Assembly: GCA_050943935.1 (NCBI GenBank)
Contig: JBMNQC010000001.1
Span: forward strand, 62,001 to 126,000
Direction of reading: 5' to 3'
Source of the DNA: Heteroscillospira sp050943935
Lineage (GTDB): Bacteria; Bacillota; Clostridia; Oscillospirales; Oscillospiraceae
Length of the DNA stretch: 64,000 nt
Shown: piece by piece, positions 42,713-51,720 of the stretch
Numbering within the stretch: position 1 is the first letter of the stretch
How the letters are laid out: each line of letters begins with the position of its first letter
Position numbers and translations under genes: made by a program
The notes under the pieces: generated by a model
The model's input: the letters and a program-made list of their open reading frames with translations, nothing else
Told to the model about the DNA's origin: nothing
Databases searched by the model: none

Positions 42713-42940
42713 ATGAGTGATAACAAGACAAAAGCGGCTGAAATGCTGGACCAGGTAAACGCCGCCATTACGGCGGTTTTGTCCGGCGGCCAGTCCTACA
42801 AAATCGGCAGCAGATCCCTGACCCGTGCGGACCTGGCCGAACTGAAAGCCATGCGCGACGACCTGGAGGCGCAGATCAGCGCCGGCACGCCCACGCACCT
42901 GATGGACAGGACCGTGGTGGCATTTTTTGACGGGAGGTAA
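42713..42940 (+). CDS. Small head-tail joining protein, DUF6148/gpW-like
   Basis: The 75-aa protein has AEMLDQVNAAITAVLSGGQSY then SRSLTRADLAELKAMRDDLE, the two-helix pattern with a central beta hairpin seen in gpW/DUF6148 proteins encoded between terminase and portal. It probably helps close the portal vertex and dock the tail. Confidence 0.75.
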   Translation: MSDNKTKAAEMLDQVNAAITAVLSGGQSYKIGSRSLTRADLAELKAMRDDLEAQISAGTPTHLMDRTVVAFFDGR

Positions 42941-42944
42941 CGAC

Positions 42945-44441
42945 GTGGGAGCCATTGACAAGATTATTTCCGCTGTATCGCCACAAAAAGCCTATGAGCG
43001 GGAAATGTGGCGCCAAGCCCTGGAGGCCGCGAGAGGTTACGACGCGGCGGGTTTTGGGCGCCTTAATGCTGGTTGGAGGGTACACAACGAAAGCGCAGAG
43101 ATCACAGATCGGCACAGCCGTGACGTGGTACGCGCCCGTGCCCGCGATCTGGAAAGAAACAGCGACATTGCCCAGTCTGTCCTCTACGCCTACAAGCGCA
43201 ACGTGGTGGGCAAAGGGTACACCCTGCGGGCAAAAACCGGCAACGACGATCTGAATAAACAGATCGAAAAAGCCTGGAAAATGTGGTGCAAGGCCCGAAA
43301 CTGCGACGTGACCGGGGAACAGTCTTTCAACCAGATCCTCCGCATGGCGGTGGACCGCAAAAAGGTGGACGGCGGGATCCTGTTTGTATTCCGTTACACC
43401 GAGGGCGGCGTGGTCCCGTTCAAACTGCAGGCCATGGAAGTGGACGAACTGGACATTACGCAGACCGCCCCCAAATACCACGGAAACCGCGTTGTGGGCG
43501 GCGTGGAATACAACAAGTACAGGCGCCCGGTGGGTTACTGGATCCGCCAGAACGATATTGAGGGCTGGCAGTTGATGGATCCCGTATTCATCGAGGCCAA
43601 GGACGTGTATTTCTTCAAGACCAAAAAGCGCCCCAGCCAGCTGCGCGAAATGTCGGATATGGCCCCGACCATTACGCGGGTGCGCGATACAAACGAGTTT
43701 ATAACCGCCGTTTCCGTCAAGGAGAGGATCGCGGCCTGCCTGGCTGTGTTCGTAAAACGTGCGGTGCCGTCCGGCGGGTTCGGGCGCGGAGGCGTCAGAA
43801 CGGAAAACGGGTCCATGGACTATGAGGGCAAGAAACTGGCGCCTGGCATGATCCAAACCCTGGGAGCCGGCGACGAAATCCAGGTGGTGGACCCCAAGAG
43901 CGCAGGATCCGACGCCACCGCGTTCCTGAAAACCCAGCAGGGCCTAATTGCAGCCGGCCAAGGTTTGAGTTATGAGGCCGTGAGCCGCGACATGACGGGG
44001 GCCACCTATTCCTCCGCACGTCAAAACGCCATCGAGGACGAAAGCACCTACGCGGAGGACGTGGAACTGCTGACCGACTTTATGACGGAGGTTTACGAAA
44101 ACTTTGTTATTTCTGGTTATCTCGCCGGGCTTTTCAATATGCCTGGTTTTTGGGATAAAAAGGCGGATTTCCTGGATCATTCCTGGGTGAAAGCGCCCAA
44201 GAAATGGATTGATCCCGCAAAGGAAAGCAACGCCAACAAGATCGCCCTGCAGTCCGGGCAAAAGACATTCCCAGACATTTGCGCGGAACAGGGCAAGGAC
44301 TGGAAAGACGCCATAGACGAAACGGCGGAGGTCCTAAAATATGGCCGTAAAGCCGGCATAGAGATGGGAGGTGTAATTTTTGGAACTGGTACGACAGCAG
44401 CACAGCAGAACACCGCAAGCCAGCCCGGCGCCGAAGAATAA
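42945..44441 (+). CDS. Portal protein, lambda gpB family
   Basis: The GTG at 42945 follows GGGAGGT. The 498-aa protein has ARDLERNSDIAQSVLYAYKRNVVGKGYTL near residues 60-88, then ITQTAPKYHGNRVVGGVEYNKYRRPVGYWI, and YEAVSRDMTGATYSSARQNAIEDE near 345-370, all typical of lambda-type portals. It forms the dodecameric DNA channel. It overlaps the protease gene by about 60 bases in another frame. Confidence 0.93.
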   Translation: MGAIDKIISAVSPQKAYEREMWRQALEAARGYDAAGFGRLNAGWRVHNESAEITDRHSRDVVRARARDLERNSDIAQSVLYAYKRNVVGKGYTLRAKTGNDDLNKQIEKAWKMWCKARNCDVTGEQSFNQILRMAVDRKKVDGGILFVFRYTEGGVVPFKLQAMEVDELDITQTAPKYHGNRVVGGVEYNKYRRPVGYWIRQNDIEGWQLMDPVFIEAKDVYFFKTKKRPSQLREMSDMAPTITRVRDTNEFITAVSVKERIAACLAVFVKRAVPSGGFGRGGVRTENGSMDYEGKKLAPGMIQTLGAGDEIQVVDPKSAGSDATAFLKTQQGLIAAGQGLSYEAVSRDMTGATYSSARQNAIEDESTYAEDVELLTDFMTEVYENFVISGYLAGLFNMPGFWDKKADFLDHSWVKAPKKWIDPAKESNANKIALQSGQKTFPDICAEQGKDWKDAIDETAEVLKYGRKAGIEMGGVIFGTGTTAAQQNTASQPGAEE

Positions 44442-45015
44442 GAACGACGGCACCCGGAGCATGGGCCAGGTCATGGCCAGAGCGGCGGCGGAGGAACAGG
44501 ACAGCAGACGGCGCATTGTGAGTTTTTCCAGCGAGGAACCTTACCGGCGCTGGTTTGGCCTGGAGATCCTGGACCACGCGGACAACGCCCTGGATCTGTC
44601 CCGCCTGAACGACGTGGGAGTGCTTTTGTTCAACCACAAAACCGACGTTGTGGTGGGCAAGGTGATCCGCGCCTGGGTGGAGGACCGCCGGGGCATGGCA
44701 GAAGTGGAGTTTGACACGGACGACGAAGCAGAAAAGATTTTCGGCAAAGTCAAGTCCGGCACCCTGAAAACCACGTCCGTGCGTTACAGCGTGGACGCCT
44801 GGGAGGAAGTGGTGGCGGGCAAGACTTCCGCAGACGGACGTTTCACCGGCCCGTGCCAGATCGCCCGCAAGTGGACGCCGCTGGAGGTGTCCATTGTTTC
44901 CGTGCCGGCGGACGCCACCGTGGGCGTCGGACGATCCGACGGGGACGACGGCCAGGGTTTCCCCCTTTCTACCCGTGAAAAGCAAATCCAAATCAACAAA
45001 AATCTGTATCTTTAA
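44380..45015 (+). CDS. Prohead protease, HK97 type
   Basis: The start is TTG at 44380 with GGGAGGTG upstream, inside the end of the portal gene. The 211-aa protein has VLLFNHKTDVVVGKVI with the likely catalytic histidine, GKVKSGTLKTTSVRYSV with the serine, and WTPLEVSIVSVPADATVGVGR near the end. It would trim the capsid protein delta domain during head maturation. Confidence 0.87.
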   Translation: MELVRQQHSRTPQASPAPKNKNDGTRSMGQVMARAAAEEQDSRRRIVSFSSEEPYRRWFGLEILDHADNALDLSRLNDVGVLLFNHKTDVVVGKVIRAWVEDRRGMAEVEFDTDDEAEKIFGKVKSGTLKTTSVRYSVDAWEEVVAGKTSADGRFTGPCQIARKWTPLEVSIVSVPADATVGVGRSDGDDGQGFPLSTREKQIQINKNLYL

Positions 45016-45031
45016 CAGGAGGTAAACAACT

Positions 45032-46564
45032 ATGACCATTCAGGAAATGATCGCCCGCCAGCAGGAGATCGTCAACGGCGCCCGCGCCGCTGGCCGCGAC
45101 CTGACGGCGGAGGAAAACACCGAGTTTGAGAACCTGCAGCGCAGCATTGACGCCGCTGGCAATGACGGCAGCAACGGCACCCAGGGTGCTGACCCCTCCA
45201 CCGGCGACGGCGCCCGTGGCAATGATAACGGTGGCAGCGACGACGCCGCCCGCCAGGCCGTGGCCGAGGAGCGCCAGCGCGTCAACGACATTATGGCCCT
45301 GTGCCGCCAGACTGGCATGGATCCCGCCCAGCATATCCGCAACGGCGATAACATGGACACCGTGAGAGCCGCCGCTGTGACCCACCTGATCCAGCACGGC
45401 GCCCCCGTGTCCAGCCGCATGAACGGCGACAGCGGCGACAACTTCCGCCAGGCCGCTGCGGACGCCCTGCTTATGCGTACCGGCGTACCCGTCGAGAACC
45501 CCGCCCAGGGTGCGGAGGAACTGCGCGGCATGAGCCTGCGCGATCTGGCCATTGAGTGTATGGCCAGAAGCGGCGAGGGTAGCACCGCCTCCCTGCTGCG
45601 TATGTCCAAGGATGATCTGTGGAACATGGCCTGCCGCCAGTTCTTCAACCCCACCGCAGCGTTTCCCGCCATCCTGGACAATGCCATTAAAAAGTCCATT
45701 GTCCACCAGTACCAGCACGTCCCCACCACTTTCCAGGCGTGGACCAGCAAGGGCAGCGTGACCGACTTTAAGCCCACCAAGGATCATTCCTACCTGGCCG
45801 GCGGCGCCGGTGAGTTCCTGCTGGTTGGCGAAAACGGCGAACTGAAGCACGACACCCCCAAGACCGAAATGGTGCCCCAGCGCAAGATCGACACCTATGG
45901 CCGCCAGTTCTCCATGAGCCGCCAGGCATTTATCAACGACGACGTGGGTTTCATTACAGAGGTCCCCGGCCTGTATGCCGCCAGCGCCAAGCGCACGATC
46001 AACAAGCAGGTGTATTCCATCCTGATGAACAACCCTGCTATTTTCGACGGCGTGGCCATGTTCGACGACGCCCACGGCAACCTGATTTCTGCAGGCAGCG
46101 CCCCCTCCATTGAGAGCGTCCAGAAAATGATGCTGAAACTGCTGCGCCAGACCGATCCCTTTGGTGACAGCATTATGGTTCAGCCCAAGTACATCATTGT
46201 GCCCGTGGGCTATGGTTTCCTGATGTCCCAGCTGCTTGAAACCACCATGGTGGACGTGGACGGCATTGGCAACCACACCGCCAACGCCCTGTATAAGTAC
46301 CGCAACCAGCTGCAGATCATCGAGGAGGGCGCCCTGAACGCTATGGCCGGCACCGGCGCAGCCCCCTGGTTCATGGTTGGCGATCCCAGCTATGCAAAGA
46401 GCCTGCAGGTTGATTACCTGAACGGCCAGGAAACCCCCACCATTCGCCGCAGCGAGGTTCCCGGCCAGCTGGGCTATGTTTGGGACATTTGGCTGGATTG
46501 GGGCATTACTGCGGTTGACTTCCGTGGCATTGCCAAAAACCCCGGCGTTGTCATTTCTGAATAA
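45032..46564 (+). CDS. Major capsid protein
   Basis: The 510-aa protein has an N-terminal delta-domain-like helical and low-complexity region (about 1-115, rich in G, D, N), then a capsid domain with KTEMVPQRKIDTYGRQFSMSR, VPGLYAASAKRTINKQVYSIL, and PKYIIVPVGYGFLMSQLLET near the C-terminal half. The order protease, capsid, DUF2190 cement protein confirms the role. Codon use is biased to a small set, as expected for the most abundant phage protein. Confidence 0.9.
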   Translation: MTIQEMIARQQEIVNGARAAGRDLTAEENTEFENLQRSIDAAGNDGSNGTQGADPSTGDGARGNDNGGSDDAARQAVAEERQRVNDIMALCRQTGMDPAQHIRNGDNMDTVRAAAVTHLIQHGAPVSSRMNGDSGDNFRQAAADALLMRTGVPVENPAQGAEELRGMSLRDLAIECMARSGEGSTASLLRMSKDDLWNMACRQFFNPTAAFPAILDNAIKKSIVHQYQHVPTTFQAWTSKGSVTDFKPTKDHSYLAGGAGEFLLVGENGELKHDTPKTEMVPQRKIDTYGRQFSMSRQAFINDDVGFITEVPGLYAASAKRTINKQVYSILMNNPAIFDGVAMFDDAHGNLISAGSAPSIESVQKMMLKLLRQTDPFGDSIMVQPKYIIVPVGYGFLMSQLLETTMVDVDGIGNHTANALYKYRNQLQIIEEGALNAMAGTGAAPWFMVGDPSYAKSLQVDYLNGQETPTIRRSEVPGQLGYVWDIWLDWGITAVDFRGIAKNPGVVISE

Positions 46565-46583
46565 CAAAGAGGAGGTATAACAC

Positions 46584-46910
46584 ATGAACGCGAAATACTG
46601 GCAGAGAGGTGAAACCCTGGACTACACCCCCGGCGAGGCCGTGGAAAGCGGCGCGGTGGTGAGCCTGGGAACCCGTATCGGCATTGCCGGAACCGACATT
46701 GCCGCAAACGAGCAGGGCCAGGTCCACGTCGAGGGCGTGTTTGAACTGACCAAGGACACCAGCGTGGAGATCACCCTGGGCGCCGCTGTGTACTACAACG
46801 CCGCCGGTGACGTGATCACCACCGCCTCCAGCGGTAACGTGCCCGCCGGTTACGCCGTGCAGGCAGCCGCGCAGACTTCCGCCACCGTTCTGGTCAAGCT
46901 GTTGGGTTAA
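46584..46910 (+). CDS. DUF2190 capsid cement/decoration protein
   Basis: The 108-aa protein matches the DUF2190 pattern: GETLDYTPGEAVESGAVVSLG at the start, AANEQGQVHVEGVFEL in the middle, and a C-terminal AAQTSATVLVKLLG. Members decorate the outer surface of lambda-like heads. It lies 19 bases behind the capsid gene with GAGGAGG upstream. Confidence 0.88.
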   Translation: MNAKYWQRGETLDYTPGEAVESGAVVSLGTRIGIAGTDIAANEQGQVHVEGVFELTKDTSVEITLGAAVYYNAAGDVITTASSGNVPAGYAVQAAAQTSATVLVKLLG

Positions 46911-46928
46911 AGCCAGGAGGAAAGGACC

Positions 46929-47729
46929 ATGAAAAGACTGACGGCAAAGCGGCCCGTGTTGTATATGGGCCGTATGTATAAGGCGGGCGAAACCCTCCCC
47001 GCCAACGACCAGAAAATGGTCACGGCCTGGCTGGGTGCCGGCAGCGCAGAGTGGACCGGCGAACAGAGCGCCGCGCCCGAACAGGCCGCAGAGGTCACCG
47101 GTGGCGGCCAGGACGCCCAGGACGGCGCCAATGGCGCGGGCGACGCCCAGGACACCCAGGACAAAAACGACGCCCAGGACGGCCAGAAAACCGCCCAGGA
47201 CGGCGAAATGATGGAGGGCAACCTGGACCCCGTGCAACTGGAGGGAATGAACAAGGACGCCCTGCTGGCGCTGGCCAAGGACATGGGCGTGGAACTCCCC
47301 AGGGGAGCCACCAAGGCCCTGATCATTGAGCGCCTGGCAGCCGTACCGGTACAGGTCCCTGCCTCCGAGGATAACGGGGGGTGCCCAGTAATGGGCGCCC
47401 CTACGTTCAAGGAGCAGATCGCGGCGGATATTTCGGCCACGTTCCTGAACAAGCTGGAGTTTGCGGACACCTACCTGGTAAACGGCAGGGAAATGGCCGC
47501 CATGGTGGACGACAACGAACTGCTGGAGCGGGACAAGGCCAGAGTGCTGGGCGCACCCATGGACGGGACGTACAAGGCCCGCAGACTGCTTTATGTGGCA
47601 AAGGCTGATTACGGCCCCAGGCCCGCCCAAAATTCCATGCTTACGCTGGGCAGCAACCAGTACAGGGTGAAGTCTTGCACCGAGGAGGCCGGGATCCTGG
47701 CCATTGAACTGGAGGCGGTGAGATCGTGA
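46929..47729 (+). CDS. Head-tail connector-type protein with low-complexity linker
   Basis: The 266-aa protein has three parts: an N-terminal small domain (KRPVLYMGRMYKAGETLP), a linker of repeated QDAQDG-type units (about 60-92), a SAP-like helix pair (MNKDALLALAKDMGVELPRG, about 107-126), and a C-terminal domain from about 155 (TFLNKLEFADTYLVNGREM, ERDKARVLGAPMDGTYKARR) resembling small head-tail joining proteins. It may be a fusion of a decoration protein and a connector. The exact role is inferred from position. Confidence 0.65.
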   Translation: MKRLTAKRPVLYMGRMYKAGETLPANDQKMVTAWLGAGSAEWTGEQSAAPEQAAEVTGGGQDAQDGANGAGDAQDTQDKNDAQDGQKTAQDGEMMEGNLDPVQLEGMNKDALLALAKDMGVELPRGATKALIIERLAAVPVQVPASEDNGGCPVMGAPTFKEQIAADISATFLNKLEFADTYLVNGREMAAMVDDNELLERDKARVLGAPMDGTYKARRLLYVAKADYGPRPAQNSMLTLGSNQYRVKSCTEEAGILAIELEAVRS

Positions 47730-48325
47730 GCAAGGAAACTCTGCTGCAGATCGACACCGACCAAGAACTGGCCAAGATCATCCAGAAAATGAATACCCTG
47801 CACGATCAGCTGGCCGCGCCGGACATTTTCCGAAAGGCCCTGAACGCCGCAGGCCGAAAGGTCCGCAAACAGATGGTTGCGGACGCCAAGGAACAGTACG
47901 CGATCAAAGACACAAAGGCGCTGAAAGACAAAGCAAAGGGCGCCCCGGAGTTTTTGAGCGCCAGCACCTCCAACCTGACCGCGCGGATCCGTGCCAGAGG
48001 CCCCATGCAGGACATTATGGCCTTTATGACAAGACCCAACACCAAGACGGGCGCGGCGGCGGCCAAGGTCCTGAACTCCAGCGCAATGAAAGAACTGCAG
48101 ATCGAAAACCTAAAGGCATTTGTGGCAACATTCGCAAGTGGACACACCGCGATTGTTCAGCGCAGAGGCCCGGAGCGCCTGCCGGTCAAAAAGCTGCTTT
48201 CCCCCTCTGTCCCCCACCTGCTGAACAATGAAAAGGTGCGGGCAAAGGCCGCAGAAATGACCTACGACATTCTGCAACAGGAAATCGAAAAGCAGATCGC
48301 AAAGGTGTGGGCAAAAACGGCATAA
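47726..48325 (+). CDS. Minor tail protein Z-like
   Basis: It starts with GTG at 47726 overlapping the previous stop. The 199-aa protein (AGRKVRKQMVADAKEQYAI, SNLTARIRARGPMQDIMAF, AIVQRRGPERLPVKKLLSPS) matches the GpZ/tail completion family, which takes part in head-tail joining. The RRGPERLPVKKLLSPSVP segment is a recurring feature of this family. Confidence 0.8.
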   Translation: MSKETLLQIDTDQELAKIIQKMNTLHDQLAAPDIFRKALNAAGRKVRKQMVADAKEQYAIKDTKALKDKAKGAPEFLSASTSNLTARIRARGPMQDIMAFMTRPNTKTGAAAAKVLNSSAMKELQIENLKAFVATFASGHTAIVQRRGPERLPVKKLLSPSVPHLLNNEKVRAKAAEMTYDILQQEIEKQIAKVWAKTA

Positions 48326-48351
48326 AAAAGCGGTGGCCACGCGGCCACCGC
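48324..48351 (-). terminator. Terminator of the SWIM moron gene
   Basis: GCGGTGGCC (48330-48338) pairs with GGCCACCGC (48343-48351) around ACGC. On the - strand it is followed by T6. It lies exactly between the convergent ends of the minor tail gene and the - strand gene. Confidence 0.85.
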
Positions 48352-48356
48352 AAGGG

Positions 48357-48881
48357 TTAGGAATTATAAAAATCGTCGCTGGTATAGCCCATTTGAATGG
48401 CCAGAAAATAAATATGCTTGCACGGGCGCCCACGCTTGTCGAAGTCCGGGCAGGTACATTCATCCAGGCTTGTCAAATAGCTGTCAGAACCGGATCCCTG
48501 TATTTCTGCAAATCCGGTTTCTGCGTTATAGGTTCGTATTGCCATGGGCTGGTGCGCTGCTTTTTCGAAGCGGTCCACCTGGGCCTGGCCGTCGTGTACT
48601 TTGGCGTTCCATTTGCCAAACGTATGATTACCCGCGCAGGGCTGGCCGGAGAAAGAAAGAAATTTCTTTTTCGGCTGGATCCGTTTGGGCAGCCACGCGA
48701 CCAGGGCCACACCAATGGCGACCAGCACGACACCGGCGACAGGAGCGGCCAAGGCAAGCACCGCGCCCTCCAGCGCAAGGACTACGCCCGCAATGCGGGA
48801 CAATACCCGCCTTGTGCCGGGGTTTGATACCTGGTACACGGCGCCGTTTTCAACGACGGTGGAATTATTTTTCTTTCCCAT
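48357..48881 (-). CDS. SWIM zinc-finger membrane protein (moron gene)
   Basis: This is the only - strand gene in the prophage. The 174-aa protein has two adjacent membrane helices (about residues 28-65, ALEGAVLALAAPVAGVVLVA) and a C-terminal SWIM finger, CTCPDFDKRGRPCKHIYFL, with C142, C144, C154 and H156 as ligands. SWIM fingers bind nucleic acid or proteins. ATG 48881 has GGAGGG upstream. With its own promoter (48941-48969), two direct repeats and terminator it forms an independent unit, typical of lysogenic-conversion morons. The function is unknown. Confidence 0.82.
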   Translation of the reverse strand: MGKKNNSTVVENGAVYQVSNPGTRRVLSRIAGVVLALEGAVLALAAPVAGVVLVAIGVALVAWLPKRIQPKKKFLSFSGQPCAGNHTFGKWNAKVHDGQAQVDRFEKAAHQPMAIRTYNAETGFAEIQGSGSDSYLTSLDECTCPDFDKRGRPCKHIYFLAIQMGYTSDDFYNS

Positions 48882-48896
48882 TTTTTGCGCCCTCCA

Positions 48897-48934
48897 ATGC
48901 TGATTATTTCCACACTATGCTGATTATTACCACA
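48897..48934 (-). repeat. Two direct repeats, operator candidate for the moron
   Basis: ATGCTGATTATTTCCACA (48897-48914) and ATGCTGATTATTACCACA (48917-48934) differ at one base and start 20 bases apart, two helical turns. They lie at and just after the predicted transcription start, a usual place for a repressor operator. Confidence 0.75.
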
Positions 48935-48940
48935 AGAGTG

Positions 48941-48969
48941 ATTATACGTTACAAAGCGAAACTTTGCAA
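48941..48969 (-). promoter_or_regulatory. Predicted strong promoter of the SWIM moron
   Basis: On the - strand TTGCAA (48964-48969) and a perfect TATAAT (48941-48946) are exactly 17 bases apart. The -35 overlaps the ribosome-binding region of the divergent late gene at 48984. Confidence 0.82.
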
Positions 48970-48983
48970 GGGGGTACACCCGC

Positions 48984-49463
48984 GTGACACAAGAAAACCT
49001 GCAGGACGCCGTGGTGGCAGACCTGGAAACACTTTTCAAAACCTATAAGCTGACCAACTCCCAGGGCGTCGAGCGGGCGGTGCGCGTATTCTCCCAGGAT
49101 CTCCCGATCCGGGAGGGCGGCGACGAAGAAACCGACCCGCAGGCGCCGCCGGAGCCGTATGTGGTGGTGCGTCTGCGTCAAGGCGAATTGCCGGCGGCGG
49201 ACACCCAGCAGACCGTGGACGTGGTGCTGGCTGTTTGTGTGCATGATCCTGACCCGAACCGGCAGGGCTACCGCGACACCCTCCACATTGTCAATGAGAT
49301 CATGCGCCACTATGGCAGCAACGGCGTGGTTGCGCGGCGGTACGTCGTGCAGTACCCGATCCAATGGGCGCTCCAGGAGGAGGACACACACCCGTATTAT
49401 TTCGCAGGCGTGGCGGTTAAGTTCGACGCGCCGGCGATCTTCAAGGAGGTGCCAGAGGCATGA
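48984..49463 (+). CDS. Tail completion/terminator-type phage protein
   Basis: It starts with GTG at 48984. The 159-aa protein has PPEPYVVVRLRQGELPAADTQ and TVDVVLAVCVHDPDPNRQGYRD, then HYGSNGVVARRYVVQYPIQWAL, resembling small tail-terminator proteins placed just before the sheath gene. The assignment rests mainly on position and fold-like pattern. Confidence 0.65.
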   Translation: MTQENLQDAVVADLETLFKTYKLTNSQGVERAVRVFSQDLPIREGGDEETDPQAPPEPYVVVRLRQGELPAADTQQTVDVVLAVCVHDPDPNRQGYRDTLHIVNEIMRHYGSNGVVARRYVVQYPIQWALQEEDTHPYYFAGVAVKFDAPAIFKEVPEA

Positions 49464-49720
49464 CGGCGAAAGCCAAAAAGAAAGACACAAGCGCAAGCGG
49501 CACGGTGGTGTATTGCGGCCCGACCATTCCCGGCGTGGCCAAACAGTTCACTATCTACAACAACGGGATCCCGCGCGCATTGGCGGAGGAAATCGTGAAA
49601 ACCCCCGACATGGGCGGCCTGGTGGTCCCGCTTGACACGCTGCCAGCAGCTATGAAGCAGCTGCACGACGGCAAAGGCCGCATTTATACCCTGTACCGCC
49701 TGGTACAGAAAACCCACTAA
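49460..49720 (+). CDS. Phage hypothetical protein, 86 aa
   Basis: The ATG overlaps the previous stop as ATGA. The protein starts MTAKAKKKDTSASGTVVYCGP and has the pattern VYCGPTIPGVAKQFTIYNNG, common in proteins encoded immediately before phage tail sheath genes. Its role is unknown, perhaps in tail assembly. Confidence 0.7.
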   Translation: MTAKAKKKDTSASGTVVYCGPTIPGVAKQFTIYNNGIPRALAEEIVKTPDMGGLVVPLDTLPAAMKQLHDGKGRIYTLYRLVQKTH

Positions 49721-49736
49721 CAGGAGGTAAAAGATC

Positions 49737-51200
49737 ATGGCATACAAGCATGGCGTTTACAACTCCGAAATTGACACCAGCCTGACCACCCCGATCCAGG
49801 GTAGCGCGGGCCTGCAGGTCATTTTCGGAACTGCGCCCATTCACCTGTCCGCTGACCCCGCAAAGGCCGCAAACACCCCTATGCTGTGTTACAGCTTCAA
49901 GGAGTGCCAGCAGGCCGTGGGCTATACGGACGATTTCGAGAAGTTCACCCTTTGCCAGTCCATTGACGCCTGTTTCCGCGTGTTCAACGTGGCGCCCATT
50001 ATCCTGGTGAACGTGCTGGATCCCAGCAACACCAAGCACACCACGCAGAACGCAGAGGAAAGCTGCGAGGTTATGGACGGCCAGCTTTTCTATGAAAAGC
50101 CCTATGTGCTGCTGAACACCCTGACTGTCAAGAACGGCGACGCCGAACTGGTGGCGGGCAGCGACTACACCGCAACCCATGACGACGACGGCACCGGCGT
50201 GGTGATCTCCCTGATCTCCCAGGCGGCCAAGGAGGCAGAAAGCCTGACCGTGGCCAGCACCAGCCTGAACCCCGACGGCGTAACCAAGGAGGACATTGTG
50301 GGCGGCGTGGACACCGTGACCGGCAAGGAAACCGGCCTGGAACTGGTCCGCCAGATTTACCCCAAACTGGGCATGACCCCCGGCCTGCTGCTGGCCCCCG
50401 GTTGGAGCCAGGACGCCGTGGTGGCGGCTGCCCTCCAGGCCAAGGTGGAGGCCGTCAACGGCGTTTTCGACTGCAACTGTATTCTGGATATTGCGGCAGA
50501 CGAAACCGGCGCCACCGTTTACACCGACGTGAAAACCGCCAAGGAGAACATGGGCGCCCGTACCAACCACGGCGTTGCCCTGTGGCCCATGGTTGCCGTT
50601 GGTGAAAAGATCTATTACTACTCCGCCATGTTCGGCGCCCTGGTGGCATACACCGACGCCAGCAACGCGGACGTGCCCTACGAAAGCCCCTCCAACAAGG
50701 ATCTGCGGATCACCGCCACCGTCCTGAAAGACGGCACCGAGGTGGTCCTGGACCAGCAGCAGGCCAACGACGTGCTGAACGCCAACGGCGTGATCACGGC
50801 CATCAATGCCAATGGTTTCAAATCCTGGGGCAACAACACGGCAGCCTATCCCTCCACCACGGATCCCAAGGATCGCTGGTTTGCGGTTCGCCGCTTTTTC
50901 GACTGGGACGGAAATAATTTCATCCGTACTTATTTCCAGAAAGTTGACAAGCCCGGCAACAAGCGCCTGATCCAGTCCATTGTGGACAGCCAGAACATTA
51001 TCGGCAACGGTTATGTGGCCCGCGACTACTGCGCCGGCTACCGCGTGGAGTTCCGCAGCGACGAAAACCCCGTAACCAACCTGCTGGACGGTCACCTGAC
51101 CGTACACACCTACCTGGCCCCCTATATCCCTGCGGAGTTCATCGAGAATATCCGCGAGTATGACGTGGAGGCCCTGGAAAGCGCAATCGGAGGTGAATAA
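49737..51200 (+). CDS. Tail sheath protein
   Basis: The 487-aa protein matches contractile tail sheath proteins. It begins YKHGVYNSEIDTSLTTPIQG; SCEVMDGQLFYEKPYVLL lies in the first third, and the conserved C-terminal domain contains WFAVRRFFDWDGNNFIRTYF and GYVARDYCAGYRVEFRSDENP. It forms the outer cylinder that contracts around the tube, so the virion is a contractile-tailed (myovirus) type. It has a good AGGAGG site and is followed directly by the tube gene. Confidence 0.94.
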   Translation: MAYKHGVYNSEIDTSLTTPIQGSAGLQVIFGTAPIHLSADPAKAANTPMLCYSFKECQQAVGYTDDFEKFTLCQSIDACFRVFNVAPIILVNVLDPSNTKHTTQNAEESCEVMDGQLFYEKPYVLLNTLTVKNGDAELVAGSDYTATHDDDGTGVVISLISQAAKEAESLTVASTSLNPDGVTKEDIVGGVDTVTGKETGLELVRQIYPKLGMTPGLLLAPGWSQDAVVAAALQAKVEAVNGVFDCNCILDIAADETGATVYTDVKTAKENMGARTNHGVALWPMVAVGEKIYYYSAMFGALVAYTDASNADVPYESPSNKDLRITATVLKDGTEVVLDQQQANDVLNANGVITAINANGFKSWGNNTAAYPSTTDPKDRWFAVRRFFDWDGNNFIRTYFQKVDKPGNKRLIQSIVDSQNIIGNGYVARDYCAGYRVEFRSDENPVTNLLDGHLTVHTYLAPYIPAEFIENIREYDVEALESAIGGE

Positions 51201-51202
51201 AC

Positions 51203-51718
51203 ATGAACACGATCCCCACCAAAATCAACAGATACAACGTGTATAATGCCGGCAACCGCCTGCTGGGCGTTGGCGACGAACTGACGCTGCCCGACTTTGA
51301 ACCGTCCAGCGAAACCGTCACCGGCGCCGGGATCCTGGGTGAGATTGACGATCCCACCGTGGGCTATTTCGGCAACCAGGAAATTGAAATCCCGTTCCGT
51401 GTACTGGACAAGGAGGCCGTGGACATGATGGACATGACCAAGGCCATCCAGCTGGAGATCAGAGGCGCACAGCAGACCACCGACAGCGAGGGCAATATTG
51501 AGTTTTGCCCCATGCGCGTGGTGGTCCGTGGCCGCAGCGGCAAGTTTTCCGCCGGAAAGGTCAAGGCAGGCAGCCCCATGGACACCAAGGCCACCCTGAC
51601 CGTGCTTTATATCCTGATCGAACTGGACGGCAAGACCGTTCTGGAACTGGACAAGCTGAACGAGGTTTACAAGGTCAACGGCGTGGACGTTCTGGCCAAG
51701 ATTAAGGAGATGTGCTAA
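51203..51718 (+). CDS. Major tail tube protein
   Basis: The 171-aa protein follows the sheath gene by two bases with GGAGGT upstream. NRYNVYNAGNRLLGVGDELTLPDFEP at the start, and MRVVVRGRSGKFSAGKVKAG then VLYILIELDGKTVLELDKLNEVYKVNGVDVL, are typical of the P2 FII tube family. It forms the inner tube through which DNA passes. Confidence 0.92.
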   Translation: MNTIPTKINRYNVYNAGNRLLGVGDELTLPDFEPSSETVTGAGILGEIDDPTVGYFGNQEIEIPFRVLDKEAVDMMDMTKAIQLEIRGAQQTTDSEGNIEFCPMRVVVRGRSGKFSAGKVKAGSPMDTKATLTVLYILIELDGKTVLELDKLNEVYKVNGVDVLAKIKEMC

Positions 51719-51720
51719 CC

